From: Arthrobacter sp. StoSoilB5
GTDB lineage: Bacteria > Actinomycetota > Actinomycetes > Actinomycetales > Micrococcaceae
Length of the DNA: 64,000 nt
NCBI RefSeq assembly: GCF_019977235.1
Contig: NZ_AP024646.1
Coordinates: 2,542,001 to 2,606,000, forward strand
Direction: 5' to 3'
Part shown: positions 37,102 through 45,030 of the stretch, in pieces
Layout of the letters: each line of letters opens with the position of its first letter
Numbering within the stretch: the first letter of the stretch is position 1
The notes under the pieces: model-generated
Seen by the model: only the letters and a program-made list of their open reading frames with translations
The model's database searches: none
What the model was told of the DNA's origin: nothing
Position numbers and translations under genes: made by a program

Positions 37102-38330
37102 GCGGAAACCTCGACGTCGAGCTGGTTGCTTTTGGCGACGCTGCCAAGCCAGGCGAGGCTGGGCTTTGGAGTGCGGGCAAAGGTATCCCTATCGACAGCG
37201 ATGAGGCCGAACGTCGGTTCCCAGTGTCCCCACTCGAAGTTGTCCAACAGGGACCAGTGGAGGTAACCGCGTACGTCAATCCCTTCGGCCATGTTCTGGT
37301 GCAGGCCCTGCAGCGCCTCGGTGGTGTAGCGGATTCGCTGCTGGTCATCAGCTGTGGCGATGCCGTTCTCTGTGACCAGCACGGGCACGCCCCCGGTGAT
37401 GTCCCAGGCGTGACGCACTGCCATGGCCAACGCGTCGGGCCTGTACGCGGTGCCCACCAGGGTGTTGTCCGGGTGTGGCGGGTGTGGGACGAGACCGTTG
37501 GCGTCGACCTGCTGGCTGGAGTAGGCCTGAACGCCAACGAAATCATCGCCGCGGCTACCTTCCCAGTAGACGTCTTCTTTGCCGTAGCGGATCTCCAGCA
37601 GTTTCTCTTCCCCGCCAGGGGCGGCCGTGAGCGCGCCGGCCGCGATCGTCCATCCCACCTTCGCCTCGGTGTGGGCGCGAATAATTTCCCTGGCGGCGTG
37701 ATGAATGGTGGTGAAAGTGCGTCCTATCTCCGGATCGGCGTAGGTCAGGAAGTCGCTGTGCGTTTGTTTAGTCTCTTCGGTGCCTTCGACGGTGGGACTC
37801 TGCCATTGAGCGCCGTCGGCCAGTTGCATTCGGCGCATGGCCGTCATGATGGCGGCCTGCATGTTCGGCTCGTTCATGGTGACTACCCACTCCACCCCGT
37901 CCAGGATGGTGGTAGTTTCCTTGACATAGCGCTGGAACTTTTCCGACGCGTCCGGAGCCAGCCAGCCGCCGTCGTTCGCGAACCACTGGGGAGTAGTGAA
38001 GTGCTGCAAGGTCACCACGGGGGTGACGTTCCGGGCGAAGCAGTGTTCGATCATCCGGCGGTAGTGGGCGAGTTCGGCCTTGGAGAAGGCACCAGGTGCG
38101 GGTTCAATACGTGACCATTCGAGGCTGAACCGGTAGGAGGTCAGGCCGGCGTCGGCCAGGAGGTCGATGTCTTCGCGGTAGCGGTGGTAGCTGTCGCAGG
38201 CGTCTCCGGAGAGTTCCATGCCTGGCATGGTCAGTTCGCGTGCCCACCAGTCGCTGTTGACGTTGTTGCCCTCGATTTGGTGCCCGGCGGTTGCTGCGCC
38301 CCAGAGAAAATTGGCAGGGAAAGTTGTCAT
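37098..38330 (-). CDS. Beta-glucosidase (GH1)
   Basis: The 410-residue protein is a GH1 TIM-barrel enzyme: it starts FPANFLWGAATAGHQIEGNN, has the acid/base Glu in VVTMNEPNMQA and the nucleophile Glu in PVLVTENGIAT, and ends with the HWSLLDNFEWGHW and GLIAVDRDTFART segments. It has no signal peptide. It follows the GH78 gene by 45 bases and overlaps the SDR gene. Paired with an alpha-rhamnosidase it would remove glucose after rhamnose from a rhamnosyl-glucoside. Confidence 0.93.
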   Translation of the reverse strand: MTTFPANFLWGAATAGHQIEGNNVNSDWWARELTMPGMELSGDACDSYHRYREDIDLLADAGLTSYRFSLEWSRIEPAPGAFSKAELAHYRRMIEHCFARNVTPVVTLQHFTTPQWFANDGGWLAPDASEKFQRYVKETTTILDGVEWVVTMNEPNMQAAIMTAMRRMQLADGAQWQSPTVEGTEETKQTHSDFLTYADPEIGRTFTTIHHAAREIIRAHTEAKVGWTIAAGALTAAPGGEEKLLEIRYGKEDVYWEGSRGDDFVGVQAYSSQQVDANGLVPHPPHPDNTLVGTAYRPDALAMAVRHAWDITGGVPVLVTENGIATADDQQRIRYTTEALQGLHQNMAEGIDVRGYLHWSLLDNFEWGHWEPTFGLIAVDRDTFARTPKPSLAWLGSVAKSNQLDVEVSA

Positions 38331-38375
38331 GGGTTTCTCGTTTCTTGAAGGTTGTGAGGCTGATGGTAGGTACTG

Positions 38376-41042
38376 TCAGGCGTTACTTGGCACGCTGATG
38401 CCGTACGAAGCCGCAGGCGCTGCGGCCCGGAACCTGCCCGGCCCGGCTGTGTATTCGGATCCATCAGGGAAAAGGATCCGGGCGGTCGTGTCAGCCGGGA
38501 TGTCCGCGTCGATGCGGAGCTCGTCACCGTCGAGTTGCCAGTGGACGCTGATGGTGCCGTTTGGTGTTTCATGGGAGCCCCGGGCCCACGTAACCGACGG
38601 TCCAGGGGTGGGAGCAATGATGATCGAGTGCCAGCCCACAGAGCCCTCGGCCTGGCGCAATCCCAGGGTGTGCTCGTGCAGGAAGCGGAGCACGGTTGCC
38701 TTGCTGTAGTGGTTCAGTGAATCATGGGCGTCGCCGTTGTTGTCGATTCCTTCCCATGATTCCCAGATCGTCGTGGCCCCCTTATCCACCATGTACAGCC
38801 ACGACGGCGCCGTGCGCTGAAGCAGCAATTCATAGGCGACGTCGGCCCGGCCGGCTTCAACCAGCACCGGGAGCAGGTAACCCGTAGAGAGAAACCCCGT
38901 TCCCAGGTGGGTGTCTGCGGAGCGGATGAGTTCCACCAGCCGGTCGACGGCACGTTCGCGTAATTCCCCGGGAAGCAAGCCGAACGCCAGGGCCCGGACG
39001 TAGCTGGCCTGGGTGTCGGCGTCGGTTGTTCCATCGGGACGTAGATATGCCGCACGCCAAGCATCGCGAACAGCTTCGGAAATCTCCTCAAACTCTGCCG
39101 CATCTGCGGATCGTCCCAGTACGCGGGCGATCCGGGCGAGCGTACCGGCAGAGCGGTAAAGGTAGGCCGTACCCACTTCGCCCTTGTCTTGCATGAACCA
39201 GGCCATGGGGTTGTCCTGGACGGGGTCGATCAGGCGTCCGTCGGCGTCGCGTTCCTTCGGTTCCGTCCACTCACCCCAATGGAAGGTGCCATCCCACAGG
39301 TATTGTTCGTAGGGCTCAGGCTTCGGGAATGCCTTTGTCCGTGCGTGATGGCGCGTTGTGCGCGCCATTTCCAGCGCCCACCGGACCCAACGGAGCATCG
39401 CATCCCAATTCTCGGCGAGAACGGCTTCATCTCCGTAGGCCTCGTACAGCTCCCAAGGAACAGTGACGATCGCATCTCCCCACCCGGCAGATCCGGTCAT
39501 CATGGCGAACTGATCGTCCAAGTGGTTCTTGATGCCGCGGCCGTCGGGGGAGAAGTTTGTAATGCGGCCATCGGCAAGCTGGTCGTCGCGAACCGATCTC
39601 AACCACTTCCGGCTGAACCCGAGCACATCCCTCAACCGCGTAGCTGTGGAGATAAACACCTGGTAGTCACCGGTCCAGGCCAGTCGCTCGCGCGTTGGGC
39701 AGTCGGTAGGAACATCCACCGCGTTTCCCAGGAAGCTCCACTGCCCGATGTGATGAAGTTGGTTCAGGTCCTCGTTACTGCATGCGAACTCACCGGTTGG
39801 GCGGAGATCACTGTGCACTATCTGCATGCTGAGCTTGGACGAATTCAGGTCCGCCCCGTTACGGCTGATGCGCGCGTATTGAAAACCGTGGACAGTGTGG
39901 CGCGGTTCAAAGACTCCGCCAGCCGCGCTCGCGGTTACCTCGTCGCGCTGCGAGAAGATCCTGGCCGGTTCTCCTGGCCGGTGTGAATCCAGGTGTGCGG
40001 TTGAGAGGTCGCCGTCGCTGCCAACGTGTTCACCGTACTCGATCACTGTTCGCGTTCCGTGTGGCCCAAGGTCTTCGAGCCGGATCCATCCGGAGGCGTT
40101 CTGGCCGAAGTCAGCAATCCACACGCCCGGCCTTACCTCACTGACGCTTATCGGCGTCCGCGATTCGATGACCCGCACCGGCGGAGCGGGGGACCAGTCA
40201 ATACTGGGGGCATCCACCACGTTGAGCAGGACTGTCGACGGCGGCGCCGCCGAAGCGGCGAAGTCCACCGTTTGTCCGTCCATGAGGTCCGCACGAGTTG
40301 TGGTTGAGGGTGCGCTTGTCCAATTGCCATCAGTAAGGATGACTTGGCGTGATCCGTCGACACGTTCGATGTGCAGTTCGGCGCGGGCGCCCAGAGTAGT
40401 TCCCCACTCCGCGGGGTGGCGGAAGGCGCCCACTTGCCCCCGGTACCAGCCATCGGACAGTTCAATGGCCAGCCGGTTCGGTCCCGGGGCCAGTAAGGAT
40501 GCCACGTCGGCCGCTTGGGCGTAGAGAGTATGGTCGTACGACGTCGACCCGGGGGACAGTTCTGCGGTCCCGGCCCGCTGTCCGTTGATCGCAGCGGTGT
40601 AGACGCCCAGGGCTGTGGCGTAGAGACGGGCCGACTTTACCTCCGCGTCCACGATGAATTCCGTGGCAAGAACATGCGCGGGCCGCTGGCCGTATGGTTT
40701 GTCCTCTTGCTCGACCGGGGAAATCCAGGAAGCCGTCCAGTCGCGGTCGAGAAGGCCTGCTTCAAACGAAGACCATGCCGACCATGCGGCGGTCTTTTCT
40801 GCAACCCGTACGCGCCAGGTGACGCGCTGCCGGCTGCGGAGCTCCTGCCACGGCCATTGAAAGTAAAGGCGGCTTGCCGTCGTCGCTGGTGGCTGCGCCA
40901 CGCCGTCGACGGTTGCTTCCAGTTCGAAGGCCTCCGCCGACATGTGGGCTGGAATCTTCCAAGAGAGCCTGGGGGATGGGCCGGTGACGGGGAACTGGTC
41001 TCCGCCGCTGTCCACGATGAGGTCATGGGGCACTTCGCCCAT
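38376..41042 (-). CDS. Alpha-L-rhamnosidase (GH78)
   Basis: The 888-residue protein has the GH78 layout: N-terminal beta domains (SWKIPAHMSAEAFELE, ARLYATALGVYTAAINGQ), the concanavalin-like module (GVWIADFGQNASGWIRLEDL) and an (alpha/alpha)6 barrel with the highly conserved VPTDCPTRERLAWTGDYQVF containing the general acid. The C-terminal beta domain ends SEYTAGPGRFRAA. No signal peptide is seen, so the substrate is imported, probably by the MFS carrier encoded 34 bases upstream. A GAAGGA lies before the ATG. It cleaves terminal alpha-L-rhamnose, as in flavonoid rutinosides or saponins. Confidence 0.93.
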   Translation of the reverse strand: MGEVPHDLIVDSGGDQFPVTGPSPRLSWKIPAHMSAEAFELEATVDGVAQPPATTASRLYFQWPWQELRSRQRVTWRVRVAEKTAAWSAWSSFEAGLLDRDWTASWISPVEQEDKPYGQRPAHVLATEFIVDAEVKSARLYATALGVYTAAINGQRAGTAELSPGSTSYDHTLYAQAADVASLLAPGPNRLAIELSDGWYRGQVGAFRHPAEWGTTLGARAELHIERVDGSRQVILTDGNWTSAPSTTTRADLMDGQTVDFAASAAPPSTVLLNVVDAPSIDWSPAPPVRVIESRTPISVSEVRPGVWIADFGQNASGWIRLEDLGPHGTRTVIEYGEHVGSDGDLSTAHLDSHRPGEPARIFSQRDEVTASAAGGVFEPRHTVHGFQYARISRNGADLNSSKLSMQIVHSDLRPTGEFACSNEDLNQLHHIGQWSFLGNAVDVPTDCPTRERLAWTGDYQVFISTATRLRDVLGFSRKWLRSVRDDQLADGRITNFSPDGRGIKNHLDDQFAMMTGSAGWGDAIVTVPWELYEAYGDEAVLAENWDAMLRWVRWALEMARTTRHHARTKAFPKPEPYEQYLWDGTFHWGEWTEPKERDADGRLIDPVQDNPMAWFMQDKGEVGTAYLYRSAGTLARIARVLGRSADAAEFEEISEAVRDAWRAAYLRPDGTTDADTQASYVRALAFGLLPGELRERAVDRLVELIRSADTHLGTGFLSTGYLLPVLVEAGRADVAYELLLQRTAPSWLYMVDKGATTIWESWEGIDNNGDAHDSLNHYSKATVLRFLHEHTLGLRQAEGSVGWHSIIIAPTPGPSVTWARGSHETPNGTISVHWQLDGDELRIDADIPADTTARILFPDGSEYTAGPGRFRAAAPAASYGISVPSNA

Positions 41043-41076
41043 AATGTTTTCCTTCTTCCTACTGCCTATCCCGGCG

Positions 41077-42429
41077 TTATCGAACGGACTTGACCTTGAG
41101 CGCGATCACGAGTCCACCGATCAGCGCCAGTACAGCTCCTGAGAGGTACAGGAAGGTGTAGTTCTTGTCCGCTCCAGTGATGCCAAGGGTGATGATCACG
41201 GAGGCGATAAGTGGAGCCACGGCGCTTGGGATCTTCTGGGCAAAGGCAACCACCGCCATGTACCGTGCCGTTTCGGTCCGGTTGGGCAGAATGGCGAAGA
41301 TGATGGCCTGGTCTACTGTCGCGAATACTGCAATGGCAGTCTGCATAAGGACTGCACCGATGATCAGTTGTGGCAGCGACCACGCGAACGCTTCAGCCAA
41401 CGCTCCTCCCACAAAGAGAAGCGCGGCAATGATGACAAACAGACGCCGACGCTTGAGCCTGTCAGAAAGAAAGCCACCCAGCAGTGCACCGGCGGCAGCG
41501 GCCACTACGCCCAGCATGCCGATCGTTGCCACAACGCCAGCGACTTCCCTTACGGGGAGGCCGAGTCGCTGGGCGTAGAAGAACGTGCCGAACGTGGTGT
41601 TGAAATACAGGCCCATGAAGAAGATGAAACGGCCGAGCCAGTTCCATGCGAAGTCCGGGTATTTGCGGACGTTGAACCCATAGCTTGCAATCACTGAGCG
41701 GAAGGTGACCCGGGTGTCCACAGCGATGTTCTGCGAACTGCCTTCGGGCTTGATGAGCGGGAACAGTGCCAGGAGTACGGCGCCGATCACACCCGGGACG
41801 ATGAACACCAGGAACGTGTTGGAAGAAACAGCGTAAGCAACGCCGATACCCAGAACAGGGGCGATCTGGGTCATCAGGCCCGTCAGTGCCGAGACCCGGC
41901 CGCGCTGGCCTTCCGGCAACTTGTCAGCCATCAGATTCTGGATGGCGGCACCGGAAATGGACCACCCGGACATGCCAAGGACCCACCCTGCGCCGACTAG
42001 AAGGAGGTTCGGGGCCAGGCCCATGACCACCAGCCCGGCCAGGCCGATACCTGTTCCCAGGAAAATGAAAGGCGCCCGCCGGCCGAAGCGGGACCGTGTG
42101 CGGTCGCTCCAAATGCCGATTATTGGGCTGACAACCAGGTAGATCCCCTGTGCTGTCCCTGTTATGAACCCGAGCATCTGCTCCTGGCCGGGAGCAAGTT
42201 CGGTGATCCGCACTGCAATGCCGTAGGAGAGAGGCACCATCATTGCGATTGATGCCCCGAAGCTGGCAAGCATCAGCCACAGAATGTAGCCCCTGCTCAC
42301 GGGAGTCTGGGGCTCTTCCGTGAGCTCCGGATGTTCGACGGGGCCGACTGGCAGATGACTGCCCGGCGATGGTTCGGCGGCTGCAATCCCGCCGGCGAGA
42401 CGTGGAGCCTCGTGCTTGTCAGTAGTCAC
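41077..42429 (-). CDS. MFS / GPH-type sugar transporter
   Basis: I choose GTG 42429 (preceded by AAAGAGGAGTCATTG) over an upstream frame to 42519. The 450-residue protein has a 65-residue polar N terminus and 12 predicted membrane segments. The loop 2-3 motif GIWSDRTRSRFGRRAPFIF is typical of MFS/GPH glycoside carriers. As the first gene of the GH78-GH1-SDR operon it is the probable importer of the intact rhamnosyl-glucoside. The divergent TetR gene and two palindromes lie just upstream. Confidence 0.88.
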   Translation of the reverse strand: MTTDKHEAPRLAGGIAAAEPSPGSHLPVGPVEHPELTEEPQTPVSRGYILWLMLASFGASIAMMVPLSYGIAVRITELAPGQEQMLGFITGTAQGIYLVVSPIIGIWSDRTRSRFGRRAPFIFLGTGIGLAGLVVMGLAPNLLLVGAGWVLGMSGWSISGAAIQNLMADKLPEGQRGRVSALTGLMTQIAPVLGIGVAYAVSSNTFLVFIVPGVIGAVLLALFPLIKPEGSSQNIAVDTRVTFRSVIASYGFNVRKYPDFAWNWLGRFIFFMGLYFNTTFGTFFYAQRLGLPVREVAGVVATIGMLGVVAAAAGALLGGFLSDRLKRRRLFVIIAALLFVGGALAEAFAWSLPQLIIGAVLMQTAIAVFATVDQAIIFAILPNRTETARYMAVVAFAQKIPSAVAPLIASVIITLGITGADKNYTFLYLSGAVLALIGGLVIALKVKSVR

Positions 42430-42521
42430 CAATGACTCCTCTTTAACATTTTTAACAGTAGTTGGTCTCCTGCGGCATCGCAGGCGAGAACTGGGCGACC
42501 CTGAGGTCGTTACCAGCAAAG

Positions 42522-42567
42522 GTAACCACGGTGGTTACTATTCATGAATAGTAGTCACGGTGGTTAC
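42522..42567. promoter_or_regulatory. Two tandem palindromic TetR-type operators
   Basis: GTAACCACGGTGGTTAC (42522-42538, perfect) and GTAGTCACGGTGGTTAC (42551-42567, two mismatches) are spaced 29 bases start to start. A perfect 14-base palindrome CTATTCATGAATAG (42538-42551) fills the gap. They lie between the divergent MFS and TetR genes, about three helical turns apart, so cooperative binding on one face is likely. Confidence 0.8.
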
Positions 42568-42622
42568 AATTGACAAGACCCAACGCAAAAAAGAGATTTC
42601 CGTCCATAGGGGAAGGCCGTTC

Positions 42623-43249
42623 GTGACTACCACTTCTGAGCAGGAGACCGGGAAGAAAGCCAGCACCGGTCGGCGCGGCCCGTACGCAACAACGCCGGCT
42701 CGTCGCGCGCAGATTGTTCGCGCAGCCTCGGCCAGTTTCGCTGAACACGGCTATGAGCGAGCCAGCCTAAGGGATATCGCCGCGCGGGCGAACGTCACCC
42801 ACGCGGCCCTGCTTCGTCACTTCGCCACCAAGGATGACCTTCTCCTCGCCGCCCTTGCGGAGCGGGACGCCGACGATGCCGAGCTTGCCAAGCGCATTGT
42901 GCAATCCAAGGTGCCCCGGGAGTTGGTGTTGAGCAATGTGCTTAAAGAGGAATTTGCGCATCCTGAGCACATGCGGAATTGGCTGTCCATCACCATCGCG
43001 GCGACCAAGCCGGATCATCCCGCCCACAATTTCTTCATAGCCCGTCGTGAGCGCATGCGCGATTACTTCACCAGCAAGCGGCTCGCTACCACAGAGGATA
43101 GTGAGGAGCTCACTGCTGACGACAAGGTCACCATGGTGATGGCGATGATCGACGGACTCCGGATCCAATTCCTCCTGGACCCGCATCGGGAAACGCTGCA
43201 CCTACTGGAGACGCTCATGCGGTTCATCGACACGCCGGAAGAAGCCTAA
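42623..43249 (+). CDS. TetR family transcriptional regulator
   Basis: I choose GTG 42623 after GGGGAAGG; the upstream frame to 42560 would begin inside an operator. The 208-residue protein has the TetR helix-turn-helix (IVRAASASFAEHGYERASLR, DIAARANVTHAALLRHFATK) and a C-terminal ligand domain. It is divergent from the MFS-GH78-GH1-SDR operon and converges on the LacI gene, whose stop is four bases away. The paired palindromes upstream make it the likely local repressor, perhaps sensing the flavonoid-like aglycone. Confidence 0.88.
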   Translation: MTTTSEQETGKKASTGRRGPYATTPARRAQIVRAASASFAEHGYERASLRDIAARANVTHAALLRHFATKDDLLLAALAERDADDAELAKRIVQSKVPRELVLSNVLKEEFAHPEHMRNWLSITIAATKPDHPAHNFFIARRERMRDYFTSKRLATTEDSEELTADDKVTMVMAMIDGLRIQFLLDPHRETLHLLETLMRFIDTPEEA

Positions 43250-43253
43250 CTAG

Positions 43254-44336
43254 TTAGTCAGTAGCAGCGACCCCAGCGTGGACTCGGGGCTGCGTGAGGG
43301 GGCGGCCGGTGGAGCCCCGCACCACCAGCTCTGTCTCGACACTCGAGGTTTGGTCCGGCGTCTCGTGGCCCTGCAGGATGTCCAGGAGGATGGCCGAGGC
43401 GCGCCTTCCGCACTCACCCAAGGACGATCGAATAGTGGTCAACGCAGGTGTGGTGAAGTCCGCGCCGAAAATGTCGTCGAAACCAACGATGCTGATCTGG
43501 CCTGGGACGTCCACGTTCCCGGCCTGAAGTTCCTGCATCAGGCCGATGGCGAGGAGGTCGTTGTAGGTGATCACCGCCGTCGCCCCGCTTTCCACGACGT
43601 CCCGCGCAACGTGCCTGCCGCCGTCGACTGTTGGCTTGGCCGATTCCAGCCGGACGGCGCGCACATCTGACCACTTGCACGCATCTTTGACGCCTTCCCA
43701 GCGTCGGGTCGTCATCCAGGAGTGCCTGGGGCCGGCAACGTACGCGAGGTTTCGGTGGCCATCGGCGGCAAGGCTTCGCACGGCTTCCCTAATGCCTCTG
43801 TTGACGTCCGGGACAACGCAGGGAACGCCTTGGATTTCGCGGTTGATAATGACCACCGGCTTGTCCGCTGCCAGGGCCCGGATGTGGTTGTCATCCATGC
43901 GTGGGCTGGCCAGGATGAGGCCGTCAACAGAGCTCAGCAGCCGGCGGGCGGCTGTGACTTCCGTTTCCGGCGATTCTGCGGACTCCGCGAGGACCAGTGT
44001 GTAGTCCCGGGAGGAACCGATAGTTTCGGCGCCGCGGATGATATCGAAGAACGTGGGGTTGGTAATGTCCGCGACGATCAAACCAATGGTCTGTGTACGG
44101 CCCGTGGGGAGGGCGCGGGCGAACGGGTTGACCTGATAATTCAGTTCCGCGGCCGCGTCCTCGATGATTTGTCGCGTCTTCGCGCTGACCCTGCCGGGCT
44201 TGCTCAAGGCGCGCGACACGGTGGACGGGTTTACCCCGGCCAATTTGGCGATGTCGTAAATGGTGGCCGGGGACTTCTCTGCCCGCCCGCGTTTGATGGG
44301 CGTGGTTGCTGCCTTGGGGTTGATGAGGTCCGTCAC
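43254..44336 (-). CDS. LacI family transcriptional regulator
   Basis: The 360-residue protein has a basic N-terminal tail, the LacI helix-turn-helix (ATIYDIAKLAGVNPSTVSRA, LSKPGRVSAKTRQII) and a sugar-binding-like effector domain (TIGLIVADITNPTFFDIIRG, ISIVGFDDIFGADFTTPALT). It is a close paralogue of the LacI protein at 35165-36187, consistent with duplication of a regulator along with a glycoside operon. A GGCAACCGGATGCG site lies just upstream (44357), suggesting autoregulation. Confidence 0.92.
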   Translation of the reverse strand: MTDLINPKAATTPIKRGRAEKSPATIYDIAKLAGVNPSTVSRALSKPGRVSAKTRQIIEDAAAELNYQVNPFARALPTGRTQTIGLIVADITNPTFFDIIRGAETIGSSRDYTLVLAESAESPETEVTAARRLLSSVDGLILASPRMDDNHIRALAADKPVVIINREIQGVPCVVPDVNRGIREAVRSLAADGHRNLAYVAGPRHSWMTTRRWEGVKDACKWSDVRAVRLESAKPTVDGGRHVARDVVESGATAVITYNDLLAIGLMQELQAGNVDVPGQISIVGFDDIFGADFTTPALTTIRSSLGECGRRASAILLDILQGHETPDQTSSVETELVVRGSTGRPLTQPRVHAGVAATD

Positions 44337-44356
44337 GGCTTTATCGTAGACCGGAT

Positions 44357-44370
44357 GGCAACCGGATGCG
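44357..44370. promoter_or_regulatory. LacI-type operator GGCAACCGGATGCG
   Basis: An imperfect copy of the GGCAACCGATTGCC palindrome, 20 bases upstream of the LacI start, sharing the half-site GGCAACCG. It is the expected place for autoregulation. The second half-site is degenerate. Confidence 0.5.
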
Positions 44371-44379
44371 TTGTTGCCC

Positions 44380-44832
44380 TCACGCGTTGCTGCGCAGCTC
44401 GCGACTTACAGCCCGCAGCCCTGTTTCAAGTGCCCGTAACTCGTCTACCGAAAGCCCAGCAAGGACTTCTCCGCCAAGCTCCGGGCGTGCGGCCATGAGT
44501 TCACGAACAACGGAACGGCCCAAGTCGGTTGCGTATATCCGACGGACCCTCTGATCTTCAGAGTCGAGGGACCTGGTAACCAGTCCTGCAGCCTCGAGGC
44601 GATCGACAAGTTTGGACATGGAAGCCATCGAAACCCCGAAGGTATCGACCAATCCGACTCCCGTGGCGCCACTCTCCGTGGTGACCACAACAGACAGGAC
44701 TTTCAACTGCTGGATAGTTAGGTCAGTTGTCAGAAGTGGCTGAAGGATACGGGGGATAGAGCGGATGGTGATGGCGATTGCCAGAGCGTCAATGCTCTTT
44801 AGTACTGCATCCCGGTCATGTGATTCCGCCAT
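44380..44832 (-). CDS. MarR family transcriptional regulator
   Basis: The 150-residue winged-helix protein has LTTDLTIQQLKVLSVVVTTE, GLVDTFGVSMASMSKLVDRL (recognition helix) and the wing ITRSLDSEDQRVRRIYATDL-like segment LVTRSLDSEDQRVRRIYATD. It is divergent from the Baeyer-Villiger monooxygenase gene, with the inverted repeat TTAGC-N5-GCTAA in the 198-base gap. MarR proteins usually sense phenolic or other lipophilic compounds, so it probably controls the monooxygenase operon. Confidence 0.9.
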   Translation of the reverse strand: MAESHDRDAVLKSIDALAIAITIRSIPRILQPLLTTDLTIQQLKVLSVVVTTESGATGVGLVDTFGVSMASMSKLVDRLEAAGLVTRSLDSEDQRVRRIYATDLGRSVVRELMAARPELGGEVLAGLSVDELRALETGLRAVSRELRSNA

Positions 44833-44871
44833 GACAATAAGATATCCCGGGACCTCGCTTTGCCGGATTGA

Positions 44872-44886
44872 TTAGCTTCAGGCTAA
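44872..44886. promoter_or_regulatory. Inverted repeat TTAGC-N5-GCTAA, probable MarR operator
   Basis: TTAGCTTCAGGCTAA is a perfect 5-bp inverted repeat, followed at once by a further AAGCTT. It lies 40 bases from the MarR start in the divergent region. Binding by MarR is inferred from position. Confidence 0.5.
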
Positions 44887-45030
44887 GCTTTTTTCGTAAG
44901 CCGACCCGTAGTCGGGTCGACGCGTACAGGAACCATCCGTTGGGCTCTTCCCCGGACCTGGGTCGCGGGCGCACATTGGGGGCGTTCGCGTAAACGTGCG
45001 CATGGCGCAGAAGCGAAGCGAGGACGATCC

